From the NCBI GenBank assembly GCA_035310125.1, contig DATGEP010000212.1, positions 1 to 33,755 on the forward strand: a stretch of DNA of 33,755 bases. The letters run 5' to 3'. Source of the DNA: DATGEP01 sp035310125 (GTDB taxonomy: Bacteria > Chloroflexota > Ktedonobacteria > Ktedonobacterales > JADMIN01). The position numbers were made by a program, and so were the translations under genes. The notes below the pieces were generated by a model. The model did not search any database, was not told the DNA's origin, and saw nothing but the letters and a program-made list of their open reading frames with translations. Within the stretch, counting starts at the first letter, position 1. The number at the start of each line of letters is the position of its first letter. Positions 23,391 to 30,763 of the stretch are shown piece by piece.

Positions 23391-23503
23391 CGGCAGAATC
23401 GGCAACTACCTGCATCCCGACATCACCGGCCTTCAGGCCGCTCATTGTGTCTGCGCCGGCCTTTCAAGGCCGCGGGAGTCAGATTCCGGCAGAATCGGCA
23501 ACT
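23391..23503. repeat. 17-bp direct repeats enclosing two hairpins between the exporter genes
   Basis: CGGCAGAATCGGCAACT occurs exactly at 23391-23407 and 23487-23503. Between them are two related palindromes, CGGCCTTCAGGCCG (23427-23440) and CGGCCTTTCAAGGCCG (23457-23472). The unit resembles a small mobile REP/MITE-like insert flanked by a duplicated sequence. In the mRNA, the hairpins could set the ratio of the two exporter subunits. Confidence 0.6.
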
Positions 23504-23518
23504 GAAAGGTAACTCCAT

Positions 23519-25393
23519 ATGGGCTTCGTAATGGACGGACTCGAAGCCGAGTCCTACGACCGCACCTACGGCGACCGCGCGCTCGTCGCGCGTATCCTAC
23601 GCTACTTCCGGCCCAAAGCCGGCATCATGCTCCTTGTTGCTGGCGCCATCCTCGCCGGCTCCCTCATGGACACCGTTCTGCCCGTCCTCATCGCTCGCGG
23701 CATAGATACCTTGCGGACGTCGCGAACCTTCGCCACTGCCGGTTGGCTCGTCGCCGCCATCCTCGCCTCCAGCGTCCTCTCCTGGTGCTTCAACTTCCTC
23801 CGCCAGCGCAACACTGCCCGCGCCGTCGGCGACGTGATCCTCAGCCTCCGCCTCGACGCTTTCGCCGCCGTCATGGCCCGCGACATGTCCTTCTATGATG
23901 AAAACCCCTCCGGCAAAGTCGTCAGCCGTGTCACATCCGACACCGAAGACTTCGCCACCGTCGTCACGCTGACTCTCAACCTCATCAGCCAGCTCCTGCT
24001 CGTCGGCCTCATCACCATCGTCCTCTTCCACATAGACGCCGGGCTGGCGCTGCTCGCCCTCTCCATCGCCCCCGTCATTGTCGTCGTCGCCCTCGCCTTC
24101 CGCCGCATCGCCCGCACCACCACCCAGCGCGCCCGCCGCGCCCTTGCCCGTGTCAATACCACCGTGCAGGAAACCATCAGCGGCATCTCCATCGCCAAGA
24201 ACTTCCGCCAGGAGCAGACCATCTATGGTGAGTTTCGCGGCGTCAACGAACAGTCCTACCAGGTCAACTTGCGCCAGGGCCTCATCTTCACCGGCATCTT
24301 CCCGGTGCTCAACACCATCGCCGGCATCGGCACCGTCATCGTCGTCTACTTCGGCGGCCTCGCGGTCCTTCACGGCGCCGTCACTCCTGGCGCCTGGTTC
24401 CTCTTTGCGCAGGCTATTGCCATTCTCTGGTTCCCGCTCACCAGCATCGCCTCCTTCTGGAGCCAGTTACAGCTTGGCCTCGCCGCCAGCGAGCGCGTCT
24501 TCGCCTTCATAGATGCCGACCCGCGCATCATCCAATCCGACACCCAGCGCCTCACGTGCCTCGCCGGGCGCATCGAGTTCCGCAACCTCGATTTCCGCTA
24601 CAGTTCCAGTGAGCCGGTCCTCACGAGCTTCAACCTCACCATCCCCGCAGGCGAGACCCTCGCCCTCGTCGGCCACACCGGCGCCGGCAAATCCAGCATC
24701 GCCAAGCTCGTCGCCCGTTTCTACGAGTTCCAGGGCGGCAAGCTCCTGATTGATGGTCGCGACATCCGCTCCTTCGACCTCAGCGCCTACCGCCAGCGTC
24801 TCGGCATCGTGCCACAGGTGCCATTCCTCTTCTCCGGCACCGTCGCCGATAACATCCGCTATGCCCGCCCCGAAGCCACCGACGCCGAGGTCGCCGAGGT
24901 CGCCCGCGCTATCATGGGTCCCGCCGGAACGCAGCTTGCTCTCACGCGGAGGCAGGACGGCGGCGACTGGCTCGACGCGCTGCCCCAGGGACTCGATACG
25001 CCCGTTGGCGAAGCCGGCAAGGGCCTCTCAATGGGCCAGCGCCAGCTCGTCGCCCTCGCGCGTGTCCTCCTGCAAGATCCCGCCATCCTCATCCTCGACG
25101 AAGCCACCGCCAGCGTGGACCCACTCACCGAAGCCCAGATCCAGGAGGGGCTGGACATCGTCCTCAAGGACCGCACCGCCATCCTCATCGCGCACCGCCT
25201 CTCCACCATCCGCCACGCCGACCGCATCCTCGTTCTCGATCACGGCCAGATCGTCGAAGAGGGCACCCACGACGGCCTGCTACGCCGCGCCGGCCACTAT
25301 GCCCATCTCTACAACACCTTCTTCCGCCACCAATCGCCCGACTACCGCCCCGGCGAAGGCTTCGTGCCGGTAGCGATTGAGCGGGCGGGTTAG
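23519..25393 (+). CDS. ABC exporter half-transporter (subunit with canonical catalytic site)
   Basis: The 624-residue partner of the preceding gene has a TM domain (about 25-320), Walker A GHTGAGKSS (about 385-393), the signature as LSMGQRQLVALARVL (about 503), Walker B ILILDEATASVD with Glu528 and H-loop AHRLSTI. In a heterodimer its LSMGQ (third residue altered from LSGGQ) would face the degenerate Walker B of the other subunit, as in known asymmetric exporters, while its Glu528 pairs with the perfect LSGGQ of the partner. AAAGG lies about 9-13 bases before the ATG at 23519. The C-terminal ~16 codons are duplicated at 26866-26915. Confidence 0.92.
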   Translation: MGFVMDGLEAESYDRTYGDRALVARILRYFRPKAGIMLLVAGAILAGSLMDTVLPVLIARGIDTLRTSRTFATAGWLVAAILASSVLSWCFNFLRQRNTARAVGDVILSLRLDAFAAVMARDMSFYDENPSGKVVSRVTSDTEDFATVVTLTLNLISQLLLVGLITIVLFHIDAGLALLALSIAPVIVVVALAFRRIARTTTQRARRALARVNTTVQETISGISIAKNFRQEQTIYGEFRGVNEQSYQVNLRQGLIFTGIFPVLNTIAGIGTVIVVYFGGLAVLHGAVTPGAWFLFAQAIAILWFPLTSIASFWSQLQLGLAASERVFAFIDADPRIIQSDTQRLTCLAGRIEFRNLDFRYSSSEPVLTSFNLTIPAGETLALVGHTGAGKSSIAKLVARFYEFQGGKLLIDGRDIRSFDLSAYRQRLGIVPQVPFLFSGTVADNIRYARPEATDAEVAEVARAIMGPAGTQLALTRRQDGGDWLDALPQGLDTPVGEAGKGLSMGQRQLVALARVLLQDPAILILDEATASVDPLTEAQIQEGLDIVLKDRTAILIAHRLSTIRHADRILVLDHGQIVEEGTHDGLLRRAGHYAHLYNTFFRHQSPDYRPGEGFVPVAIERAG

Positions 25394-25576
25394 CGGACGG
25401 CGGCGGCGAGCGCCAGCGCAGTAAGAACGTTACGCTACAATGTGATACAGCCGAAAGCGGGTGTTCGATCTGTTCACCGATCCTTGATTTGTGGAGACTC
25501 TGGGGCACAAAAAGCGTGAGTCGTGCGGCAAGCGAGTATACGGCACCATATCCTGTCGGACGAGGAGGCTCCAGCT

Positions 25577-26776
25577 ATGCACCAGATTGAACTGCCGGCC
25601 TTGGAGGCGATCGTGCGCCTGGACCGGTGTGACGCCCCGCCACCAGTTCCGGTCGTGACGACGGCCGCGCCGGTGCGCGAGCACCGGCCCCTCTACCTTG
25701 CCGCCGGGGGTTGCCTCTATGCCGTCAATGCCGCAGACGGTAGGGCGCGCTGGTGCCAGCAGGTGAAGCTCATCAGGACCAGGGAGGTGATTTATCCTCC
25801 AGAGGTGAGTGTTCCGCCGCCGCCACGGGTGCACTTCGCGACTCCGCGAGTGGTGGATGGGGATGGCGTCAATGGCATGGTCTATGTCTGTATTGACGGC
25901 TTTTTTAGTTCGTATACCTGCGCGTTCGCTGCTGACGATGGAGCGCTGCGCTGGTGGACCCCGACTGATGCCCGGGTCTCCGGCGGGCATTTCATGGATT
26001 GGGCGGTGCCGCTGGTGCATGATGGCACCGTGTACAGCGGCACCTATGCTCTGAACGCGCAGGATGGGGCTGTCCGCTGGCGCGTAGAAGCCATCAATAC
26101 ACTGGAGGAGGAAACGCTTGCGCTCCATGCCCTCGCTGACCAGACGCTCTATACCTCGACCCAGAGGGGCATCTCTGCCATCAACACCCAGGATGGACAG
26201 ATCCGCTGGCGCTATCAACCGGAGGAACCGAGGTATCTGAGCGGGCCGCCTGTCGTCTCGGGCCATCTGCTCTATGCCGGCACTGGCGGCGGCGGCTACC
26301 CACCGAAGGGCCATTGCTTTGCTTTCGATGTCGAGACTGGCACAGAGGTTTGGCGCTATCCCATAGACAGCTACATTGGCGCGGTTGTCCAGCACGAGAC
26401 GATCTACGTCAGCTCGGGCGATCGCTCCCTCTACGCCCTCAATGCGAAGAGCGGCGCGCTGCGCTGGCGACAGCCGTTTGCGGCTCCGGGACAGTATCTA
26501 CGCGACCCAGCCATCATTGCCAATGACGTCCTCTACCTCACTGCCGATGGAGTCTATGCGCTCCGCAGCGCGGATGGGGAGATCCTGTGGCACCAGCCTC
26601 TGGGGAGTAGCCCTAGCGTCTCGTTTTGCCAGCCGGTCGTCCTCGATGGCGCCGTCTATCTGGTGCGCCTCGATAAACACGGGGGTGTGCTCTACGCGCT
26701 CAATACTCACACTGGAGCTGAGTACTGGCACACCCCCTATCCCTCTCGGGGAGCAGGGCTCGGCGTCGCTCAGTAG
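25577..26776 (+). CDS. PQQ-like beta-propeller repeat protein
   Basis: The 399 residues consist of seven or eight PQQ-like blades of the form (Y/L)YALNxxxGxxxWR (for example LYAVNAADGRARW, TYALNAQDGAVRW, ISAINTQDGQIRW, CFAFDVETGTEVW, LYALNAKSGALRW, VYALRSADGEILW, LYALNTHTGAEYW), indicating a closed propeller. No residues for PQQ dehydrogenase chemistry are evident, so a binding or scaffold role is likely. No signal peptide or lipobox is present, which is unusual since many such proteins are exported. The ATG at 25577 has AGGAGG eight bases upstream. The gap 25394-25576 has no clear promoter. It is bounded by the original and duplicated ends of the ABC gene. Confidence 0.85.
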   Translation: MHQIELPALEAIVRLDRCDAPPPVPVVTTAAPVREHRPLYLAAGGCLYAVNAADGRARWCQQVKLIRTREVIYPPEVSVPPPPRVHFATPRVVDGDGVNGMVYVCIDGFFSSYTCAFAADDGALRWWTPTDARVSGGHFMDWAVPLVHDGTVYSGTYALNAQDGAVRWRVEAINTLEEETLALHALADQTLYTSTQRGISAINTQDGQIRWRYQPEEPRYLSGPPVVSGHLLYAGTGGGGYPPKGHCFAFDVETGTEVWRYPIDSYIGAVVQHETIYVSSGDRSLYALNAKSGALRWRQPFAAPGQYLRDPAIIANDVLYLTADGVYALRSADGEILWHQPLGSSPSVSFCQPVVLDGAVYLVRLDKHGGVLYALNTHTGAEYWHTPYPSRGAGLGVAQ

Positions 26777-26865
26777 CGCTTCCTGACCTCTGGGCGCCTC
26801 CGAAGGACAACGCCCAGGTAGTGCTCAGCATCCCGCCCCCGTAAGGCAGGTAAACTGTACGGTTA

Positions 26866-26915
26866 ACCTTCTTCCGCCACCCATCGCCCCACTACCGCTC
26901 CGGCGAAGGCTTCGT
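26866..26915 (+). pseudogene. 50-bp duplicate of the 3' end of the ABC exporter gene
   Basis: This segment matches 25316-25365 at 47 of 50 positions and still reads in the same frame (TFFRHPSPHYRSGEGF against TFFRHQSPDYRPGEGF). There is no other part of an ABC gene beside it. It is the scar of a duplication or of a deleted paralogue; the beta-propeller gene lies between the two copies. The remaining sequence of 26777-27105 holds no gene I can support. Confidence 0.8.
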
Positions 26916-27105
26916 CTCGCTGTGGATCACCAGTGGGGACATGCAGTGGCGCAATTGTAGGAACGGAATATGGTGGGAACGGAATGTGCGCGGTGAACGC
27001 CTCCATGACTCCCACGAATTGGCGATGGTGGCACGCAACCCGCTAGAATACCATCGGCTGCGTTCATCTTCCTGCCAATGCACCCACGTGGTCGTCACCC
27101 AGCGC

Positions 27106-28419
27106 ATGACGTACGTAGATTACCTGAAGATGCAAGGACTTATGCTCGATATCTTAACTCCGGAGCAGGCAAAGAAGATCGCGCGGCTGCGGGCGCATCC
27201 CGCGCTGGTCCACTCAAAGGCCATCGCCCGGCGCCTCGCGCCCATCGCGCCGGTGCTGGTCGTCGCCGCGTGGCTTGTGCTCATCTCGCTCACCTACTTC
27301 GTCGAGCAAGGCTATGGCACCAAGCGCACCTGGCGCGGCGTTGCCGCTTTTGCCGATGTTGGCACCGGCGTCGCTAGCCATACGGGCCTCCTCAGCGTCG
27401 TCATGAACAACAACCCCATCGGCTTCGACGGCCAGTTCTTCTACGTCGAGGCGCTCGACCCCAGCCAGGCTTTCATCTGCGCCCACCACCCGCCAAACTG
27501 CGGCTTTGACAATGCGTTTGGCGTGGTCCGCGCCGAACGCATTCTCTATCCTATAACCGCCTTCCTGGCGAGCTTCGGCCAGCCGCATCTCGTGCCCTAC
27601 GCGCTGCTGGCCGTCAACTTCTTCGCCGTGCTGATTGTCGTCTGGCTCGTCGGCATGATGGCCGTCGCGGCTGGTGCCTCGCGCTGGCTGGGCGCCGCTG
27701 CCGGACTCTTCTGCGGCGAAATCCTCGGCTACCTGCGCGACCTCGCGGACCCCTTCGCCGTCATGTGGGTCGTCGTCGCGGTCTACTTCCTCCGCAAGCA
27801 GCGCTACCTCTACAGTGCGCTCGCCATCGCCGCGGCGCTGCTCACCCGCGAACAGCTCATCCTCACGTTGCCCCTGCTCGCGCTTCCTCTCTTCGTCGAG
27901 CGGCGCTGGCGCACCCTCGCCTGGAGCGCCGCCGTCGCGCTTGGCCCGTTCATGCTCTGGCAGGTTATCCTGCGTATCGTTTGGGGCAAGTGGCCCTTGC
28001 TAGCCGGCGACACCGCCGGAGCCGGCGTCAGCGACGGCATCTCGCTCGTCCCTTTTCACGGCCTCTGGCAGGATCACCTCCTGCGGGAGTTCGGCATGAT
28101 CGCCGGCTTCGTCGTCGTGCCGGTCGTCTTCGCTTGCGTCATCTCCATTCGCGCGATCTGGCGCTCCTACCGCGCTGGTGGCTGGCGCGCGGCGCTGCTC
28201 GATCCCATCCCCATCTTCGTCCTCGCCTACGCCTTCACGTTCAGTATCACCAACGGCATTCTCTGGGGCGACATGTGGACCCCCGGCCGGCTCGCGGCAG
28301 AGGCCGCCGTGCTTGGCGTCGTCGTCATCGCCCAGTACGGCTCGCCATCCGTCCGCTCCTCCTACGGCACCCTGCTGGCCTTCACCGGCCTCGCCGCCCT
28401 CATGCTCGTCCTTCTGTAA
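27106..28419 (+). CDS. Multi-pass membrane protein, possible GT-C type glycosyltransferase
   Basis: The ~437-residue protein begins with a soluble segment (LDILTPEQAKKIARLRAHPALV), a TM helix (APVLVVAAWLVLISLTYFV), then an extracytoplasmic loop with NNNPIGFDGQFFYVEALDP, followed by eight or more TM helices to the end. An aromatic, acidic first loop of the form (Y/F)DGQFYY and many helices are found in lipid-linked-sugar-dependent transferases and related proteins (GT39/GT87-like). No firm family or activity can be assigned. The start is uncertain: ATGs at 27106, 27130 and 27142 are in frame, the last preceded by AAGGA. The frame also runs back through the duplicated ABC scar, which I do not regard as part of the gene. 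Confidence 0.7.
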   Translation: MTYVDYLKMQGLMLDILTPEQAKKIARLRAHPALVHSKAIARRLAPIAPVLVVAAWLVLISLTYFVEQGYGTKRTWRGVAAFADVGTGVASHTGLLSVVMNNNPIGFDGQFFYVEALDPSQAFICAHHPPNCGFDNAFGVVRAERILYPITAFLASFGQPHLVPYALLAVNFFAVLIVVWLVGMMAVAAGASRWLGAAAGLFCGEILGYLRDLADPFAVMWVVVAVYFLRKQRYLYSALAIAAALLTREQLILTLPLLALPLFVERRWRTLAWSAAVALGPFMLWQVILRIVWGKWPLLAGDTAGAGVSDGISLVPFHGLWQDHLLREFGMIAGFVVVPVVFACVISIRAIWRSYRAGGWRAALLDPIPIFVLAYAFTFSITNGILWGDMWTPGRLAAEAAVLGVVVIAQYGSPSVRSSYGTLLAFTGLAALMLVLL

Positions 28420-28498
28420 CATCCATGCCACTGTTACCGCGCCACGTAGATCATGTGGGTAGCCGTGATCGAACGAGACAAAGAAGGAGGTGGGTACA

Positions 28499-28639
28499 AT
28501 GGCTCGGATCCACATCAGACGTTGGATATGTGTGCTCGTGATGCTAATGCTCATTGGCGCCAGCGTGGTCGCCTGCGGAGGCAATTCCTCGCCCACGAGC
28601 CCAGGCGGAAACCCTGGCACGAACCAGGGCGGATATTGA
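28499..28639 (+). CDS. Small lipoprotein (46 residues)
   Basis: A perfect Shine-Dalgarno AAGGAGGT lies seven bases before an ATG that opens a 46-codon gene. The product has a basic start (MARIHIRRW), a hydrophobic stretch (ICVLVMLMLIGASVVA) and a lipobox ending at Cys26 (SVVAC), followed by a 20-residue Gly/Asn/Pro/Ser-rich tail. After diacylglyceryl transfer and cleavage only the short flexible tail would remain on the membrane surface. It lies 79 bases after the membrane-protein gene. Function unknown. The combination of ideal ribosome site and complete signal makes chance unlikely. Confidence 0.75.
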   Translation: MARIHIRRWICVLVMLMLIGASVVACGGNSSPTSPGGNPGTNQGGY

Positions 28640-28693
28640 TCGGGACGGCGCGCGCCGGCATCCTCCGGCACGGGGCGCTGCCTCTTCTGGGTG

Positions 28694-28951
28694 TCAGGCA
28701 GCTCCCTGGTGCCGCCGCACGGCTTCGATAACGGTGGTGTGCTCAGGGAAACCGCCTTCGCGATACATCGAATGCACCAGTTCGCCATCCACCGTCACAT
28801 CAAACGATCCTTCGTCCCAGGGAATCAGCTCGATCTCAGACAGGTCGCGCCCGACCGTTTTCATCAGCGCCTCTGTCAGCGCCAGCGTCTGCGGCTCATA
28901 GCCACATTCAGAACAATACGTGATGCTCACCTTCACCAGATGTTGCGCCAT
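28694..28951 (-). CDS. Rdx-family thioredoxin-fold protein (SelT/SelW/SelH-like, Cys form)
   Basis: The 85-residue protein has the Rdx fold signature: an N-terminal strand VSITYCSECGYEPQ with a CxxC pair (Cys13, Cys16), then the helix LALTEALMK, ELIPWDEGSFDVTVDGELVHS and GGFPEH. In selenoproteins W/T the second Cys position carries Sec; here both are Cys and there is no in-frame TGA. Likely a small cytoplasmic thiol oxidoreductase. The start has GGAG five bases upstream. It is transcribed alone, away from the repeat-rich region. Confidence 0.88.
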   Translation of the reverse strand: MAQHLVKVSITYCSECGYEPQTLALTEALMKTVGRDLSEIELIPWDEGSFDVTVDGELVHSMYREGGFPEHTTVIEAVRRHQGAA

Positions 28952-29060
28952 TTCATCTCCTCGCTGGGGCGACGCATAAAAAAACGTGCGCTCGCCTTCC
29001 CATCAGCGCGCTAGTGGTCATACCAAATCCGGGTGGGACGTGGGCATCGTCCACGGGCGT

Positions 29061-29185
29061 GTAGGGGCGTCCGGTGGACGCCCGCCGCCTCGCGCCCCGC
29101 CCCCGTGAACGCGGTAGGGGCGCTGCCTGCTGCGCCCGTCTGCCGCGCCCACCCCCGTTTTTGTATGGGCGTCCGGTGGACGCCC
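29061..29185. repeat. Cluster of short palindromic repeats (two types)
   Basis: GGGCGTCC-GGT-GGACGCCC, an 8-bp perfect stem with a three-base loop, occurs at 29065-29083 and 29167-29185. Between them, at 29114-29138, is a 25-base element starting GTAGGGGCGC with arms GGGCGC/GCGCCC. Both types recur at 29837-29886 on the other side of the thioredoxin-like gene. All but one are preceded by GTAGG or GTATG. These resemble REP-type intergenic palindromes. No open frame across 28952-29211 is credible. Confidence 0.75.
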
Positions 29186-29211
29186 GACGATCGGCGGGAA
29201 GGTACGGCCCC

Positions 29212-29811
29212 CTACGCGCGCACCACCGCGACAATCTCGCGCAGCGCTCGCACCGTCTCCTGGCTGTCCGCCGTCCGCGACGTATCCCGCATCGCCGCCA
29301 TCTCCTCCATCAGCTTCACCCGCACATCCTCCGGAAGCTGGCTGATCGGCGTCTCCGGCGATCCAAATTCCGGATGCCGCACGTAGATCTCGCGCCGCTG
29401 CTCCGCGCGTCGCGCCGTCACACTCTCCGGTCGCTCGGTAAGCCGCCCAATCTCGTTGAATGCGTCATCGAAGAACACGAAGACCGGAATCGAGCGAAAC
29501 TTGCCCTCCTTAAGGTACTGATCAATCAGGTCCAGGTTCTGATCGCGCAGGAATACCCGCACATTCAGCTTCCCGCTTTCATGCGCGACGCGCCCTAGTA
29601 TGGGCAGATTGTCAACCACATCGCCGCACCAATCCTCCGCGATCACCAGCACATTCAGCGGCTGGGGCAGGTGCTGAAACGCCGCCAGATCCGTGGATTC
29701 CAGCGTCAGCGCATGCTCATTTGCTACGAACCGCTCCTGGTTGCGCGTCATCTGCTCCTTGAACTGCTCATAGGTCATTCCTTGCTCGAACCGCTCGCGC
29801 GAAACTGCCAT
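29212..29811 (-). CDS. Thioredoxin-family protein with single active-site cysteine
   Basis: The 199-residue protein starts MAVSRERFEQGMTYEQFKEQM, then has a thioredoxin fold (about 45-140) with LNVLVIAEDWCGDVVDNLPIL. Thioredoxin_9-type proteins normally read WCGDC; here the second cysteine is Val, leaving one redox cysteine. Later come the cis-proline (FRSIPVFVFF) and a C-terminal helical segment. It may act as a monothiol reductase or be redox-silent. The start at 29811 is chosen for GGGAG six bases upstream; the longer frame would run into the repeat element. It is bracketed on both sides by the same palindromic repeats. Confidence 0.85.
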   Translation of the reverse strand: MAVSRERFEQGMTYEQFKEQMTRNQERFVANEHALTLESTDLAAFQHLPQPLNVLVIAEDWCGDVVDNLPILGRVAHESGKLNVRVFLRDQNLDLIDQYLKEGKFRSIPVFVFFDDAFNEIGRLTERPESVTARRAEQRREIYVRHPEFGSPETPISQLPEDVRVKLMEEMAAMRDTSRTADSQETVRALREIVAVVRA

Positions 29812-29836
29812 TATCTTCTCCCGGCGATACAAATCC

Positions 29837-29886
29837 GTAGGGGCGCTCCCTGCTGCGCCCGCCACAGGGGCGTCCACCGGACGCCC
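29837..29886. repeat. Second palindromic repeat cluster
   Basis: The element at 29837-29861 matches 29114-29138 at 24 of 25 bases in the same orientation. It is followed by GGGCGTCC-ACC-GGACGCCC (29868-29886), which is the reverse complement of the palindrome at 29065 and 29167. Together with the cluster at 29061-29185 it brackets the thioredoxin-like gene. Confidence 0.75.
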
Positions 29887-29907
29887 TATAGCTCAACGGA
29901 GCGGAGC

Positions 29908-29944
29908 ACGATACTACACAAACGATAGCAACTGGTGTTATCGT
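29908..29944. promoter_or_regulatory. ACGATA repeats and dyad
   Basis: ACGATA occurs at 29908-29913 and 29922-29927, and its complement TATCGT at 29939-29944, making a 6-bp-arm dyad with an 11-base spacer. It lies about 100 bases upstream of the thioredoxin-like gene. Could be an operator; nothing else is seen in 29887-30086. Confidence 0.25.
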
Positions 29945-30086
29945 AGCGTACCCTCATGCCGCGCGCAAGTGTCCGCTTGGCCGCCAGCCAGCCTGGCGCG
30001 GCCCTCAGCCACTGACTTCTCGCCGTTTGCCGCTGGTTCTCCGTGGGGTGAAAAGACCCTGGCGCTCGCACGCTACCGTTTCCCGT

Positions 30087-30419
30087 TCATTCGGGCTTCA
30101 TATTCGACCGATGCCCCGGCGACACCAGATCGGCGTACTCCTGGTGCTGGCGAATGTAGCCTGCCACGTACGGACAGAGTGGCACCACCGCCAGATGCTG
30201 CGCCCGCGCATCCTCCAGCGCGAACCGCGCCATCTTCCCCGCCACACCATGTCCCTCCAGCTCCGCCGGCACCTCCGTGTGCATGATCAACACCCGCTCC
30301 GGCCCCCGCTCGTACTCGATGACCGCCAGATGCCCGTCTACCTCCAGCTCATATCGCTGTTCCGCTTCATTGTTTCGTACCACCGCGTTCTCGACGTCGT
30401 TCTCGATATCATCACTCAT
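30087..30419 (-). CDS. GNAT-family N-acetyltransferase, YjdJ type
   Basis: The 110-residue protein is a minimal GNAT domain of the YjdJ group: RYELEVDGHLAVIEYERG, then LIMHTEVPAELEGHGVAGKMARFALEDARAQHLAVVPLCPYVAGYIRQHQEYADLV. The segment ELEGHGVAGKM corresponds to the acetyl-CoA pyrophosphate loop (Q/RxxGxG/A), and PLCPYVAGYI is the group's hallmark. The acetyl acceptor is unknown. The start at 30419 (MSDDIEN) has GGGAG seven bases upstream; the longer frame lacks similarity. Confidence 0.88.
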   Translation of the reverse strand: MSDDIENDVENAVVRNNEAEQRYELEVDGHLAVIEYERGPERVLIMHTEVPAELEGHGVAGKMARFALEDARAQHLAVVPLCPYVAGYIRQHQEYADLVSPGHRSNMKPE

Positions 30420-30763
30420 CGTTATGCTCCCACACTTGTAGCCCCTCGCCTTCCGGCGCGTATGCTGTGCCACCTGGAGGCTGAGATATACACGATCTCC
30501 CACGAGGCATCCTCAGCATAGCACGCCCCGTCACTTCCTGCCCGCCTGTCCCGCCGCGCTCATAGTATCTCTCATCCCCGACCGCGACCTTCGCCGCCGC
30601 GCTCGTATTCACCGCTGAGGATACCAAATCTCCCCCTGGCGCCTCCTATCCACCGGCTGATATACTGCGATGCACCCCCCACAGGGACGGGGAGCGAGCA
30701 AAAGCAAAGCACCGGACAACGGAATGTTCCGGCCTCATATGAGAGAATACCGGAGGATCTGCT
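30420..30763 (+). promoter_or_regulatory. Gap upstream of glgA with a weak promoter candidate
   Basis: No gene is supported in these 344 bases. TATACT at 30661-30666 matches the -10 at five of six positions, about 100 bases before glgA, but no good -35 precedes it. The glgA ribosome site GGAGGA is strong. Confidence 0.25.

Noticed and set aside
25430..26395. 321-codon minus-strand open frame
   Set aside because: Antisense to the PQQ-like propeller gene, whose repeats and AGGAGG site are convincing.
28953..29234. 93-codon minus-strand frame
   Set aside because: Made of the palindromic repeats themselves and overlaps the thioredoxin-like gene end.
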